Part shown: positions 35,131 through 44,165 of the stretch, piece by piece
How positions within the stretch are numbered: position 1 is the stretch's first letter
How the letters are laid out: every line of letters begins with the position of its first letter
From: Clostridiales bacterium
GTDB lineage: Bacteria > Bacillota > Clostridia > Lachnospirales > Lachnospiraceae
DNA: 64,000 bases
Assembly: GCA_018376135.1 (NCBI GenBank)
Contig: JAHABX010000005.1
Span: 62,001-126,000, forward strand
Direction of reading: 5' to 3'
The notes under the pieces: model-generated
The model's input: only the letters and a program-made list of their open reading frames with translations
Told to the model about the DNA's origin: nothing
Database searches by the model: none
Translations under genes and position numbers: made by a program

Positions 35131-36582
35131 ATGAAGGGATTGATAAAAAAAGGAATTTGTACATTCCAGGGACTGTCTGTTCAGGTAAAGGCATCTATGG
35201 CATTTATGATTGTTAATTTTATGCAGAAGGGAATGTCTTTTTTGACGGCACCTATATTTACTCGGTTGTTAACGACAGAAGAATATGGTGTTATTACAAT
35301 TTATTCCTCATGGTTGGATGTGATTGGAATCTTTGCCATGTTTGGTCTTTATAATAATGTATATTGCAGAGGTATTTTAGAGTTTAAAGAAGATAAAAAG
35401 AAGTTTACATTTTCTTTGTTGTCTCTTTCTAATCTGATTACGTTGGGGGTATTTGTGCTTGTTTGGGGAGTAAATAAATACCTTTTTACATTTTTAGACG
35501 TTCCGGATATTTTAATATTATTTATGTTTTTTACTTTTTTACTGGAACCTGCTTTTGAGTTCTGGAAGACAGATCAGAGATTTGCTTACAAGTATAAGCT
35601 GTTGTGCTTTTTTATGATTCTGATTATGGTATTTGCACCGGCTGTGTCTATTGCAGGCATTTTTTTGTTCCCGGAATACAAAGTAGAAGCCCGTATTATA
35701 GGTGCACAGGTTATTACTTTATTGCTTAGCGGAGGATGCTATGTATATGAGGTGATGCAGTCCGGAGGGCGTCCTAAGGCAGAGTATTGGAAATATGCGA
35801 TTGCATATAATCTTCCTCTTATTCCATATTTTCTGTCCAGTTACGTTTTGAGCAGCAGTGACCGTTTGATGATAGGATATTTTTGGGGAGAGGATAAAGC
35901 CGGAATATACGGAATTGCATATACGATGTCAGCAGTTGCCAATATCGTCTGGTCATCTGTCAATGCAACCTTAGTGCCAACCATTTATAAAAGATGTGAT
36001 GAGGGAAGAAGAGACACACTTTCACGACTGATTGTTCCAATTGTTGCAGGATATGGGGCAGTATGTGGATTGATTATACTATTATCTCCAGAAATTATAC
36101 GTTTTCTTGCACCGGCAAGTTATGGAGAAGGAATGTATATCATACCTGTCATTGTTGGCGGTGTGTTTTATATGTCTATATTCAGTATTTTTTCTAATAT
36201 TGTATATTATGAAAAGAAGCCGCAGTTTGTTATGGGGGCAGGAGTTGCGGCAGCGATTGCAAATTTGATTTTGAATTTGATATTTATTCCTACTGTAGGA
36301 TATTTGGCTGCAGGCTACACGACATTGGCAGCATACCTGATACAGGTTGTATGGAGTTATGTTGCTGTGCGTAAAGTGACAGGGGAGTCTGTCTATGATA
36401 TGAAAAAACTTGGAGTAATTGGGCTGATCGTTTTGGTTTTGGCAATTGGTGCTCCTGCTTTATATCCGTATACATGGGTTAGATGGGGATTATTGCTTAT
36501 TATATGTGCGCTTTTGGTGACAAAACGTAAACTTTTGCTGGAGGGAATTTTGAGTGAAAAACGTAAAGTGGATAACAGATAA
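35131..36582 (+). CDS. Oligosaccharide flippase (Wzx-like, MOP superfamily)
   Basis: A 483-residue protein with about twelve to fourteen membrane helices. The start SMAFMIVNFMQKGMSFLTAPIFTRLLTTEEYG is the classic Wzx/RfbX N-terminus, followed by the YSSWLDV segment. It would move lipid-linked oligosaccharide across the membrane. It is the only flippase visible in the window and could serve this module or the large upstream locus. It follows the tRNA-Thr terminator by about 35 bases and is AT-rich relative to sigH and glnS. It overlaps the next gene by 29 bases. Confidence 0.92.
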   Translation: MKGLIKKGICTFQGLSVQVKASMAFMIVNFMQKGMSFLTAPIFTRLLTTEEYGVITIYSSWLDVIGIFAMFGLYNNVYCRGILEFKEDKKKFTFSLLSLSNLITLGVFVLVWGVNKYLFTFLDVPDILILFMFFTFLLEPAFEFWKTDQRFAYKYKLLCFFMILIMVFAPAVSIAGIFLFPEYKVEARIIGAQVITLLLSGGCYVYEVMQSGGRPKAEYWKYAIAYNLPLIPYFLSSYVLSSSDRLMIGYFWGEDKAGIYGIAYTMSAVANIVWSSVNATLVPTIYKRCDEGRRDTLSRLIVPIVAGYGAVCGLIILLSPEIIRFLAPASYGEGMYIIPVIVGGVFYMSIFSIFSNIVYYEKKPQFVMGAGVAAAIANLILNLIFIPTVGYLAAGYTTLAAYLIQVVWSYVAVRKVTGESVYDMKKLGVIGLIVLVLAIGAPALYPYTWVRWGLLLIICALLVTKRKLLLEGILSEKRKVDNR

Positions 36583-37771
36583 GTTTTTGCACATTGCATA
36601 TTTGACAGGAAGAGAATGGTCGGGCATCATAAATAAAAGAGAAAATCAATCAGGTGAAAAAAATATTCTGTTATTTTGCCAGAGTCAGACTATGGAAGAA
36701 CATTTGCTGAATTATATGGAACAATTGGAGGAGAACAAGAGGTATCTATTTTATCTTAGATTCGGAGAGGGATATGCAGATGGTAAGAGGCACAAGATAA
36801 AAGATACGTTATTTGATGGCAAAGATGTAATAGCATTAGAGAGTACATGTCAGATGTATACAATGAAATGGGCATTGATCGTATGTCCTGATATGGATTA
36901 TCCTTTCTGGATAAAGAGAGGAACAATACCTGTTATATATATTGGACATGGTTCTGGTGGAATCAGTTATGATGGTGGCGAGCATTCATATGACTATAGC
37001 AATGCAAGCCTGGATGAAAAAGGCAGACCATTGTTTGATATTATGCTTGAACCAAATAAAGAAACTGCAAAGCTTATGGAGAAGGATAGTATATATGGAA
37101 AAATTATCCGTTCAGCGGGATATCGTTTTGCATATAAATTTCGGGATGCTGCCATGGATAAAGAAGCATATCAATATAGATTGGGTATTCCCAGTGGGAG
37201 AAAGGTGGTCAGCATATGGGGCTCCTGGAACAGGGACAGTTTGTTTCATGTGTTAGGAACAGAACTTTTCGAGGTGTGTAAGAAACTGAAAGAGGAAGGG
37301 TATGAATTTATTTTTTCTATACATCCAAGAGAATATAGCAGATATGCAGAAGATGTTGAACCATTAGGAAAAATGGTAGAACAACAGCGAGAATCGGGAT
37401 TTTTTGTACGTTCTCCAGGGGAAGACTGGTTGCCTTATATGATGGCAAGTGATATGATTGTTGTAGATTATTCAGCAATGCTTTCGTTAGCTGTTTTGGC
37501 AGGAAAAAAGGTTGTTTTAAGTGATTTTCCGGATGGGAGAATCTGGAAAAAGTCTATGTATTATGAGATAAAAAAGAAATTTCCCGTTATTGCCAAAGCG
37601 AAAGAACTTCCGGATGCTTTAGAGAAAATTGAACATACAGATAAGTATGATAAAGAAATTGCCCGTTTTCAGGAACAATTGTATGTGTCGAAAGGTGATT
37701 ATAAAAAGTTCATTCAAAGCGTTACATCAGAACTGGTAAACAGGAGTCAGAATCAGGAGAAGAAGGTATGA
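36554..37771 (+). CDS. CDP-glycerol glycerophosphotransferase family protein (TagB/TagF-like)
   Basis: A 405-residue GT-B protein resembling polyol-phosphate transferases of teichoic acid synthesis. It has IYIGHGSGGISYDGG with a catalytic-type His, SIWGSWNRDS at the linker, FIFSIHPREYSRY and the ASDMIVVDYSAMLSLAVLAGKK block, which holds the Asp-Ser-type CDP-binding site. The N-terminal 50 residues are amphipathic, fitting monotopic membrane association. The GTG start is supported by GGAGGG nine bases upstream. It likely transfers a polyol phosphate from a CDP-alditol made with the help of the next gene. Confidence 0.85.
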   Translation: MKNVKWITDKFLHIAYLTGREWSGIINKRENQSGEKNILLFCQSQTMEEHLLNYMEQLEENKRYLFYLRFGEGYADGKRHKIKDTLFDGKDVIALESTCQMYTMKWALIVCPDMDYPFWIKRGTIPVIYIGHGSGGISYDGGEHSYDYSNASLDEKGRPLFDIMLEPNKETAKLMEKDSIYGKIIRSAGYRFAYKFRDAAMDKEAYQYRLGIPSGRKVVSIWGSWNRDSLFHVLGTELFEVCKKLKEEGYEFIFSIHPREYSRYAEDVEPLGKMVEQQRESGFFVRSPGEDWLPYMMASDMIVVDYSAMLSLAVLAGKKVVLSDFPDGRIWKKSMYYEIKKKFPVIAKAKELPDALEKIEHTDKYDKEIARFQEQLYVSKGDYKKFIQSVTSELVNRSQNQEKKV

Positions 37772-38496
37772 ATATTGCAGTTATATTTGCGGGTGGAACA
37801 GGGACTCGTATGCATACAAAAGAAAAACCAAAACAATTTTTGAATATGCATGGAAAACCTATCATTGTTCACACATTGGAGCAGTTTGAAAACCATAAGG
37901 AAATAGACGCGATTGTTGTTGCATGTATTGGAGAATGGATCCCTTATTTGGAGTCACTTGTTCAAAAATATAATCTGAAAAAGATTATGAGTATTGTTCC
38001 CGGTGGGAGTAATGGGCAGCAGTCTATATTTCATGGATTATGTGCAGCGAAAGCTATTGCAGATGAAGGGAAAAGCATTGTACTTATTCATGATGGAGTT
38101 CGTCCCCTGATTGATGAGAAAGTGATAAGTGACAGTATTCAATCTGTAAAAAACCATGGTTCTGCAATTGCATCCGTGAAGGTAAAAGAAACAGTACTGC
38201 TTGTTGATGATAAAGATGGGATTCGTGAGATCCCAGAGAGGAGTCAGTCAAGGCTTGCAAGAGCACCTCAGAGTTTTTGGCTGGAGGAGATTCTGGAAGC
38301 GCATCAAAGAGCAGAAAGAGAAGGACATCTGAATTTTGTAGATTCGTGTTCTATGATGCAATATTATGGGAAAAGATTATATTTAATCGAGTCACCAGAG
38401 GAAAATATCAAGATTACAACACCAGAAGACTTTTATGTTATGAGAGCAATGCTTGATGCGAAGGAAGATTCGCAGATTTACAGGGTGGAGGGCTAG
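37768..38496 (+). CDS. IspD/TarI-like cytidylyltransferase
   Basis: A 242-residue nucleotidyltransferase activating a polyol phosphate or similar compound with CTP. It has IAVIFAGGTGTRMHTKEKPKQFL at the CTP site, VLIHDGVRPLID near the middle, and a C-terminal EENIKITTPEDFYVMRAMLDAKED. The tail after the PEDF motif and the teichoic-type transferase before it favour TarI (CDP-ribitol or CDP-glycerol) over the MEP-pathway IspD. A 4-base overlap links it to the transferase. The conserved Arg and Lys of the GTRM and PKQF loops are present. Confidence 0.88.
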   Translation: MNIAVIFAGGTGTRMHTKEKPKQFLNMHGKPIIVHTLEQFENHKEIDAIVVACIGEWIPYLESLVQKYNLKKIMSIVPGGSNGQQSIFHGLCAAKAIADEGKSIVLIHDGVRPLIDEKVISDSIQSVKNHGSAIASVKVKETVLLVDDKDGIREIPERSQSRLARAPQSFWLEEILEAHQRAEREGHLNFVDSCSMMQYYGKRLYLIESPEENIKITTPEDFYVMRAMLDAKEDSQIYRVEG

Positions 38497-38497
38497 T

Positions 38498-39544
38498 GTG
38501 TTAAAACGAAGAGAACTGGAGGATATGGGGTATGTTTCTGCGAGTGATCTTCCATTTGAGGAGTATAGGAACAGCAATTTTTTAATTACAGGAGCTACGG
38601 GGCTGATCGGATCTTTACTTATAAAGAATCTACTACATTGCAATAGAATTCATGGCTTGGGAATTAAAATATTTGCAGTAGTTCGTGATCCTCAAAAAGC
38701 AGAACGTATATTTGCTGATTTTTCAGATGACATAGCTTTGAAATTCTTAGTATGTAATTTGGAAAATGATAAAATCTGCGTAGAAACAAAGGTAGACTAT
38801 ATTATTCATGCAGCAGCAGTTACACAGTCGAAGATGATGGTTACAAAACCAGTGGAGACAATTAGACTTTCTGTAAATAGTACGGACCAGTTATTGACTT
38901 TGGCAGTGGAAAAGAAAGTAAAGAGTTTTATATATATATCTTCGATGGAAGTATACGGGGTATTGAATGGAACAGACAAGGTAGATGAGAATGCTTTGGG
39001 CTATTTGAATTTACAGGCAGTACGCAGCTGTTATCCGGAAAGTAAGAGAATGTGTGAGTGCTTATGTGTAGCATATGCGCAGGAGTATGGAGTAAATACA
39101 AGAATTGCACGTCTGGCACAGACCTTTGGAGCGGGGATTTTGGAAACGGAAAATCGTGTCTTTGCTCAGTTTGCAAGAAGTGTAATTGAGAAAAAGGATA
39201 TCGTTCTTCATACATTAGGGAAATCAGAGGGAAACTATGTTTATACAAGAGATGCGATTCAGGCGCTGCTTTTACTTTTAATAAAAGGAGAATCGGCGCA
39301 GGCGTATAACATATCGAATGAGAAAAGTCATACAACGATTGCGAATATGGCGCAAATGGTTGCGAGTGATATCGCAAAAGATGAAATCAAAGTTGTATTT
39401 GACATTCCGGAAGACAATATGCTATATGGATATGCTTCCGACACAAAATTATATCTGAATTCTCAAAAAATGCAGAAGTTAGGATGGTTTCCGGAAGTGG
39501 AATTAAAAGAAGCATTTGAACGAATGATAGATGATATGCAGTAA
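38498..39544 (+). CDS. NAD-dependent epimerase/dehydratase (extended SDR)
   Basis: A 348-residue extended short-chain dehydrogenase. The Rossmann motif FLITGATGLIGSLLIKNLL is near residue 35, HAAAVTQSKMM near 120, FIYISSMEVYG near 160, and YPESKRMCECLC carries the catalytic Tyr-x3-Lys. It would reshape a nucleotide-activated sugar or polyol. Its pairing with the cytidylyltransferase suggests a CDP-linked substrate, which is inference. GTG 38498 is the start, with GGAGGG five bases before it. An ATG 45 bases upstream lies inside the preceding gene and is less likely. Confidence 0.85.
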   Translation: MLKRRELEDMGYVSASDLPFEEYRNSNFLITGATGLIGSLLIKNLLHCNRIHGLGIKIFAVVRDPQKAERIFADFSDDIALKFLVCNLENDKICVETKVDYIIHAAAVTQSKMMVTKPVETIRLSVNSTDQLLTLAVEKKVKSFIYISSMEVYGVLNGTDKVDENALGYLNLQAVRSCYPESKRMCECLCVAYAQEYGVNTRIARLAQTFGAGILETENRVFAQFARSVIEKKDIVLHTLGKSEGNYVYTRDAIQALLLLLIKGESAQAYNISNEKSHTTIANMAQMVASDIAKDEIKVVFDIPEDNMLYGYASDTKLYLNSQKMQKLGWFPEVELKEAFERMIDDMQ

Positions 39545-39573
39545 CCTGTACAGGATTTCAAAGAAGGATATTC

Positions 39574-39603
39574 TTGCAAAGTATAAATAATTTATGCTAT
39601 GAT
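39574..39603 (+). promoter_or_regulatory. glnS promoter
   Basis: TTGCAA (39574-39579), 18 bases, TATGAT (39598-39603), about 40 bases before the glnS start. Confidence 0.65.
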
Positions 39604-39644
39604 ATACCATATTTTACGTTAATGAACCCCAGGAGGAACCTATT

Positions 39645-41312
39645 ATGGAGAACGAAGTTGTTTCCAAAAATTTTATTGAGATAGAAATCGACAAAGACCT
39701 TGCAGAGGGTGTCTACGACACGGTGCACACCCGTTTCCCACCGGAGCCAAACGGCTACCTGCACATCGGACATGCCAAGTCCATTCTGCTGAATTATGGT
39801 CTGGCGCAGAAATACAACGGCAAGTTCAACATGCGTTTTGACGATACGAACCCGACGAAGGAGAGAGTGGAGTTCGTAGAGGCGATCAAGAACGATATTC
39901 AGTGGCTGGGAGCGGACTGGGAGGACCGTCTGTTCTTTGCGTCCGATTATTTTCAGCAGATGTATGAAGCGGCAGTCAAGCTGATCCGGAAGGGTAAGGC
40001 CTATGTCTGTGATCTGACTGCGGAGGAGATCCGTCAGTATCGCGGAACGCTGACAGAGCCGGGTAAGAACAGCCCCTGTCGGGACCGCAGCGTGGAGGAG
40101 AACCTGGAGCTGTTCGAAAATATGAAGAACGGCGTATATGGGGATGGAGAGAAGGTACTTCGTGCGAAGATCGATATGGCTTCTCCCAATATGAACATGC
40201 GTGATCCGGTCATCTATCGTGTGGCGCATATGAGCCATCACAATACAGGCGATCAGTGGTGTATTTATCCGATGTACGATTTTGCCCATCCCATCGAAGA
40301 TGCCATTGAGGGGATTACCCATTCCATCTGTACGCTGGAGTTTGAGGATCACAGACCGCTGTATGACTGGGTTGTAAGAGAGCTGGAATATCCTCATCCG
40401 CCCCGTCAGATCGAGTTTGCAAAGCTGTATCTGACCAATGTGGTGACTGGTAAGAGATATATTAAGAAGCTGGTAGAGGACGGTGTTGTGGACGGCTGGG
40501 ATGATCCCCGTCTGGTGTCGATTGCAGCACTGCGCCGCCGGGGATTCACTCCGGAGTCTATCCGGCTGTTTGTGGAGCTCTGCGGTGTGTCCAAGAGCAA
40601 CAGCTCTGTGGATTATGCAATGCTGGAGTACTGTATCCGTGAGGATCTGAAGATGAAGCGCTCCCGTATGATGGCGGTCCTTGACCCGATCAAGCTGATC
40701 ATCGATAACTATCCGGAGGGAGAGGTAGAGTATCTGGATGCGGCAAATAATCTGGAGAATGAGGAGCTGGGTTCCAGAAAGATCCCCTTTGGCAGAGAGC
40801 TGTACATCGAGCGTGAGGATTTTATGGAAGAGCCGCCGAAGAAGTATTTCCGCCTGTTCCCGGGCAACGAGGTTCGCCTGATGCATGCATATTTTGTGAA
40901 ATGCGAGAGCTTCGTGAAGGATGAAAATGGAAATATCACCGAGGTACACTGTACCTATGATCCGGAGACCAGGGCGGGAAGCGGTTTTACCGGACGTAAG
41001 GTGAAGGGAACCATTCACTGGGTACCGGCAGAATATGCGGTGGATGCAGAAGTGCGTCTTTACGAGAACCTGATCGATGAGGAAAAGGGCGTCTACAATG
41101 AGGACGGAACCATGAATATCAATCCGAATTCACTGACGGTTGTACAGGCGAAGCTGGAGCCTGCTTTGAAGGATGTCAAGGCATACGAGAGCTTCCAGTT
41201 CGTGAGAAATGGTTTCTTCTGCGTGGATGCAAAGGATTCCAGACCGGATGCACTGGTGTTCAACCGGATCGTGTCCCTGAAGAGTTCCTTTAAACTGCCG
41301 AAAGATGATTAA
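39645..41312 (+). CDS. glnS: Glutaminyl-tRNA synthetase
   Basis: A 555-residue class I synthetase. FPPEPNGYLHIGHAKSILLNYGLA holds the HIGH motif near residue 36, then RFDDTNPTKE and the CDLTAEEIRQYRG segment. The KMSKS position reads VVTGKRYIKKL instead of the common VMSKRKL. The C-terminal beta-barrels (KKYFRLFPGNEVRLMHAY, GFTGRKVKGTIHWVPAE) bind the anticodon. AGGAGGAACC lies before the ATG. Presence of glnS means Gln-tRNA can be charged directly, without needing the amidotransferase route. It is transcribed alone, from its own promoter to a terminator. Confidence 0.96.
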   Translation: MENEVVSKNFIEIEIDKDLAEGVYDTVHTRFPPEPNGYLHIGHAKSILLNYGLAQKYNGKFNMRFDDTNPTKERVEFVEAIKNDIQWLGADWEDRLFFASDYFQQMYEAAVKLIRKGKAYVCDLTAEEIRQYRGTLTEPGKNSPCRDRSVEENLELFENMKNGVYGDGEKVLRAKIDMASPNMNMRDPVIYRVAHMSHHNTGDQWCIYPMYDFAHPIEDAIEGITHSICTLEFEDHRPLYDWVVRELEYPHPPRQIEFAKLYLTNVVTGKRYIKKLVEDGVVDGWDDPRLVSIAALRRRGFTPESIRLFVELCGVSKSNSSVDYAMLEYCIREDLKMKRSRMMAVLDPIKLIIDNYPEGEVEYLDAANNLENEELGSRKIPFGRELYIEREDFMEEPPKKYFRLFPGNEVRLMHAYFVKCESFVKDENGNITEVHCTYDPETRAGSGFTGRKVKGTIHWVPAEYAVDAEVRLYENLIDEEKGVYNEDGTMNINPNSLTVVQAKLEPALKDVKAYESFQFVRNGFFCVDAKDSRPDALVFNRIVSLKSSFKLPKDD

Positions 41313-41323
41313 CTGATCATGAG

Positions 41324-41368
41324 AGCTGCCGCTGCATGGAGCATTTGCTTTGTGCACGGCAGCTTTTT
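41324..41368 (+). terminator. glnS terminator
   Basis: AGCTGCCG (41324-41331) pairs with CGGCAGCT (41357-41364) around a 25-base loop, followed by a T-run; it ends 22 bases before the MocR start. Confidence 0.75.
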
Positions 41369-41390
41369 CAAAACAGGAAGAGAGAATGCC

Positions 41391-42794
41391 ATGTATGAGA
41401 TGATGCTGCATCTGGATGCTCATTCCGGGCAGAACCTGTATGAGCAGATTTATGAATATATAAAAGAGGAAATTCAGACCGGAAATATCGGCTGTGGGGA
41501 CAGGCTTCCGTCTACCCGTCTGCTGGCGGAGCGTCTGGAGGTCAGCAGAAGCACGGCGCAGCTTGCCTATGAACAGCTTTTGTCGGAGGGATATATTGAG
41601 TCCGTTCCCTGCAGGGGGTATTTTGCCTGCCAGATGAAGGAGCTGTATCATCTGAAGTCAGAGCCGGTTATCCAGGAAGAAGATATTCCCGCAGAAGAGG
41701 AGCGGTGCCGGTATGATTTTTCCCCCAATGGCATTGATCTGGAGCATTTTCCCTATGCGGTGTGGAGGAAGCTGAACCGGGAAGTCCTGCTGGATGATCA
41801 AAAGGAACTGTTCCATCTGGGGGATGCGCAGGGAGAGCTTTCCCTTCGCAGGGCGATCTGTTCCTATCTTCATCAGGCGCGGGGGGTTCGGGTACAGCCG
41901 TCGCAGATCGTTTTGGGGGCAGGAAATGATTATCTGCTTCTGCTGCTGTCACGCATGATCGGGACCGGACACCGGGTTGCCATGGAAAGCCCCACTTACC
42001 GCCATGCCTATGATATTTTCTGCAGACTGGGATATGACTGCTGTACAGTGTCCATGGACCGGTACGGCATGAATGTACAGGAGCTTGAGACCAGCGGAGC
42101 GGATATTGCCTATGTGATGCCGTCTCATCAGTATCCCCTGGGCATTGTCATGCCCATCAAGCGTCGGCAGGAGCTTTTGCAGTGGGCGGCAGAGCAGCCG
42201 GGACGCTATATTATAGAGGATGATTATGACAGCGAATTCCGGTATGTGGGAAAGCCCATCCCATCCCTGCAGGGAAGCGACAGTCATCAGAGTGTGATTT
42301 ATATTGGAACCTTCTCAAAATCCATTGCTCCGGCTATCCGTATCAGCTATCTGGTGCTGCCGGAAGCCCTGATGGAGCGGTACGAGCAGGTGGGACGGAG
42401 CTTTTCCTGTACGGTCTCCAGGATCGATCAGAAGATGCTGCAGCTGTTTATGGAGAGAGGCTGTTATGAGAGGCATCTCAACCGGATGCGGGCGCTGTAT
42501 AAGAGCAAGCATGATCTTCTGCTGGCAGAGGTCAGGAAGATAAAGGGTGTGAAAAAGATCCTGGGAGAACGCTCCGGCGTACATATCCTGCTTCAGATGG
42601 AGGAGAGTGTCTCCGAGCAGGAGCGGGTCGCGCAGGCGAAAGCGGTCGGGGTAAAGGTATATCCGCTGTCCGAATACTGTATTGATGACCGCAGATATGA
42701 ACCGACGATTCTTCTGGGATATGCCACCATGACGGAGGATGAGATCCGGGAGGCGGTAAGGATTTTGTCTGCAGTGTGGAAAAAAGTGGAATAA
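41391..42794 (+). CDS. MocR/GabR-PdxR family transcriptional regulator
   Basis: A 467-residue fusion of a GntR winged helix and an aminotransferase domain. The winged helix is at residues 10-75: GDRLPSTRLLAERLEVSRST, then YEQLLSEGYIESVPCRGYF. The aminotransferase-like domain has the PLP lysine in IGTFSKSIAPAIRISYLV and IIEDDYDSEFRY. Such proteins sense PLP or an amino compound and usually control vitamin B6 or amine metabolism. The start is ATG 41391 with GGAAGAGAG upstream; an upstream ATG adds a Cys-containing tail that overlaps the terminator. No pdxST genes are visible here, so the regulon is unclear. Confidence 0.93.
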   Translation: MYEMMLHLDAHSGQNLYEQIYEYIKEEIQTGNIGCGDRLPSTRLLAERLEVSRSTAQLAYEQLLSEGYIESVPCRGYFACQMKELYHLKSEPVIQEEDIPAEEERCRYDFSPNGIDLEHFPYAVWRKLNREVLLDDQKELFHLGDAQGELSLRRAICSYLHQARGVRVQPSQIVLGAGNDYLLLLLSRMIGTGHRVAMESPTYRHAYDIFCRLGYDCCTVSMDRYGMNVQELETSGADIAYVMPSHQYPLGIVMPIKRRQELLQWAAEQPGRYIIEDDYDSEFRYVGKPIPSLQGSDSHQSVIYIGTFSKSIAPAIRISYLVLPEALMERYEQVGRSFSCTVSRIDQKMLQLFMERGCYERHLNRMRALYKSKHDLLLAEVRKIKGVKKILGERSGVHILLQMEESVSEQERVAQAKAVGVKVYPLSEYCIDDRRYEPTILLGYATMTEDEIREAVRILSAVWKKVE

Positions 42795-42839
42795 AATCCA
42801 AATAATTTAATTTGTTGAACAAAAAACGGAATGAAATCC
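42788..42839 (+). repeat. Direct repeat GGAAT(A/G)AAATCC, 40-bp spacing
   Basis: GGAATAAAATCC (42788-42799, across the MocR stop) and GGAATGAAATCC (42828-42839) match at 11 of 12 bases and are exactly 40 bases apart, just upstream of the promoter of the next gene. MocR regulators often bind direct repeats, so an operator is possible but unproven. Confidence 0.5.
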
Positions 42840-42847
42840 GATTTTCT

Positions 42848-42875
42848 TTGATAATTTAAAAAAAAGGAGTATACT
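42848..42875 (+). promoter_or_regulatory. Promoter of the DUF4143 ATPase gene
   Basis: TTGATA (42848-42853), 16 bases, TATACT (42870-42875), close before the ATG at 42893. Confidence 0.6.
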
Positions 42876-42892
42876 GTAACTATGGAGGTGGT

Positions 42893-44116
42893 ATGGTGAA
42901 AAGGTTGGAGAGACCTGATTATCTGGAATGGCTTGTAAAGAAGAAAGATAAGCAGATCATTAAAGTGGTTACAGGTGTTCGAAGATGTGGAAAGTCTACT
43001 CTTTTTGAAATTTATCGGGAATATCTTCTGAGTCAGGGGATTTTGCCGGAACAGATTATTTCATTGAATTTTGAAGATCTGGAATTTGAGGAACTGACAG
43101 AGTATAAGCAGTTGTATCTTTATGTAAAGGAAAGGCTTTGCCCGGATAAAATGAATTATATTTTTCTGGATGAGATTCAGCACGTGGAAGCTTATGAGAA
43201 GGCTGTGGACAGTTTGTTCCTGAGGGAGAACTGCGACGTTTATATTACAGGCTCCAATGCTTACTTTATGTCCGGAGAACTGGCAACTCTTTTGACCGGG
43301 CGGTATGCACAGCTTTCTATGATGCCCCTTTCTTTTGCAGAATTTTGTGAAGGTTTAGAGGGCGGGAGAAGAAATCTGACTTTGACAGAAAAGTTTAATC
43401 TGTATATGGAGACAGGTTCTTTTCCCTATGTATTGAAGTATCAGTATGAGGCTGATGAGGCGAAGGAATACATGTATGGTATTTATCATACTATATTGCT
43501 CAATGATGTGGTGAAACGTCTGAAGATTGCAGATGTAAATATGCTGGAAGCGGTAACGAGGTATTTGATGCACAACATAGGCAGCCGGACAACCCCCACC
43601 GCAATTTCTAATACAATGGTATCCAAACAGCGAAAAATCGACCCGAAAACGGTAGACCGTTATATCAGAGGACTGACAGACAGCCTGCTTTTCTATGAGG
43701 CAAGAAGATATAATATTAAAGGGAAAGAGCTGTTGAATTCCATCAGCAAATATTATGCATGTGATGTGGCTGTGAGGAATATGCTTGTTCGGGGAAAGGA
43801 CACAGATATTGGTCATATACTTGAAAATCTTGTATACCTGGAACTGCGGCGAAGGGGCTATGAGGTTTTCGTGGGACAGTATGGAGCAGATGGAGAGGTG
43901 GATTTTGTAGCGATCAAGAACGGAATACCGGAATATTATCAGGTAGCTCAGACAGTTCTGGATGAACGGGTACTGCAAAGGGAGCTTGCACCGCTTCAGA
44001 AAATACAGGACAATTTTCCCAAGTATCTGCTGACCCTGGATGAGCTTTTTGGGGAAATGAATTACGAGGGGATTCAGAAGAAAAATGCCCTGAAATGGAT
44101 GCTGGGGCAGGTATAG
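42893..44116 (+). CDS. AAA-type ATPase with C-terminal DUF4143 domain
   Basis: A 407-residue protein. The N-terminal AAA_14 ATPase has the Walker A sequence GVRRCGKSTLF, Walker B YIFLDEIQH and sensor segment YITGSNAYFMSGELATLLTGR. A winged-helix-like part and the C-terminal DUF4143 domain follow, with a nuclease-like motif GADGEVDFVAIKNG (PD-(D/E)xK-like E-x-D-F). The family is common in anaerobes, often in single genes of unknown role. It stands alone between its own promoter and terminator. GGAGGTGG precedes the start, with GTG at 42896 as a close alternative. Confidence 0.92.
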   Translation: MVKRLERPDYLEWLVKKKDKQIIKVVTGVRRCGKSTLFEIYREYLLSQGILPEQIISLNFEDLEFEELTEYKQLYLYVKERLCPDKMNYIFLDEIQHVEAYEKAVDSLFLRENCDVYITGSNAYFMSGELATLLTGRYAQLSMMPLSFAEFCEGLEGGRRNLTLTEKFNLYMETGSFPYVLKYQYEADEAKEYMYGIYHTILLNDVVKRLKIADVNMLEAVTRYLMHNIGSRTTPTAISNTMVSKQRKIDPKTVDRYIRGLTDSLLFYEARRYNIKGKELLNSISKYYACDVAVRNMLVRGKDTDIGHILENLVYLELRRRGYEVFVGQYGADGEVDFVAIKNGIPEYYQVAQTVLDERVLQRELAPLQKIQDNFPKYLLTLDELFGEMNYEGIQKKNALKWMLGQV

Positions 44117-44124
44117 AATTTAAA

Positions 44125-44158
44125 GGTGCGGCAGGAGTGATTCCGCCGCACCCTTTTT
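44125..44158. terminator. Terminator after the ATPase gene
   Basis: GGTGCGGC (44125-44132) pairs with GCCGCACC (44145-44152), then C and five T. On the minus strand it also lies just beyond the stop of the small acidic protein. Confidence 0.9.
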
Positions 44159-44165
44159 CCGGGTA

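Noticed and set aside
34995..35216. A 73-codon open frame through tRNA-Thr and its terminator
   Set aside because: It overlaps the tRNA, the terminator and the flippase start; not a protein gene.
37768..38496. Call as MEP-pathway IspD paired with the ispF at 28406
   Set aside because: It is 9 kb away from ispF and coupled to a teichoic-type transferase and an epimerase; a TarI-like role fits better, though IspD activity cannot be excluded.
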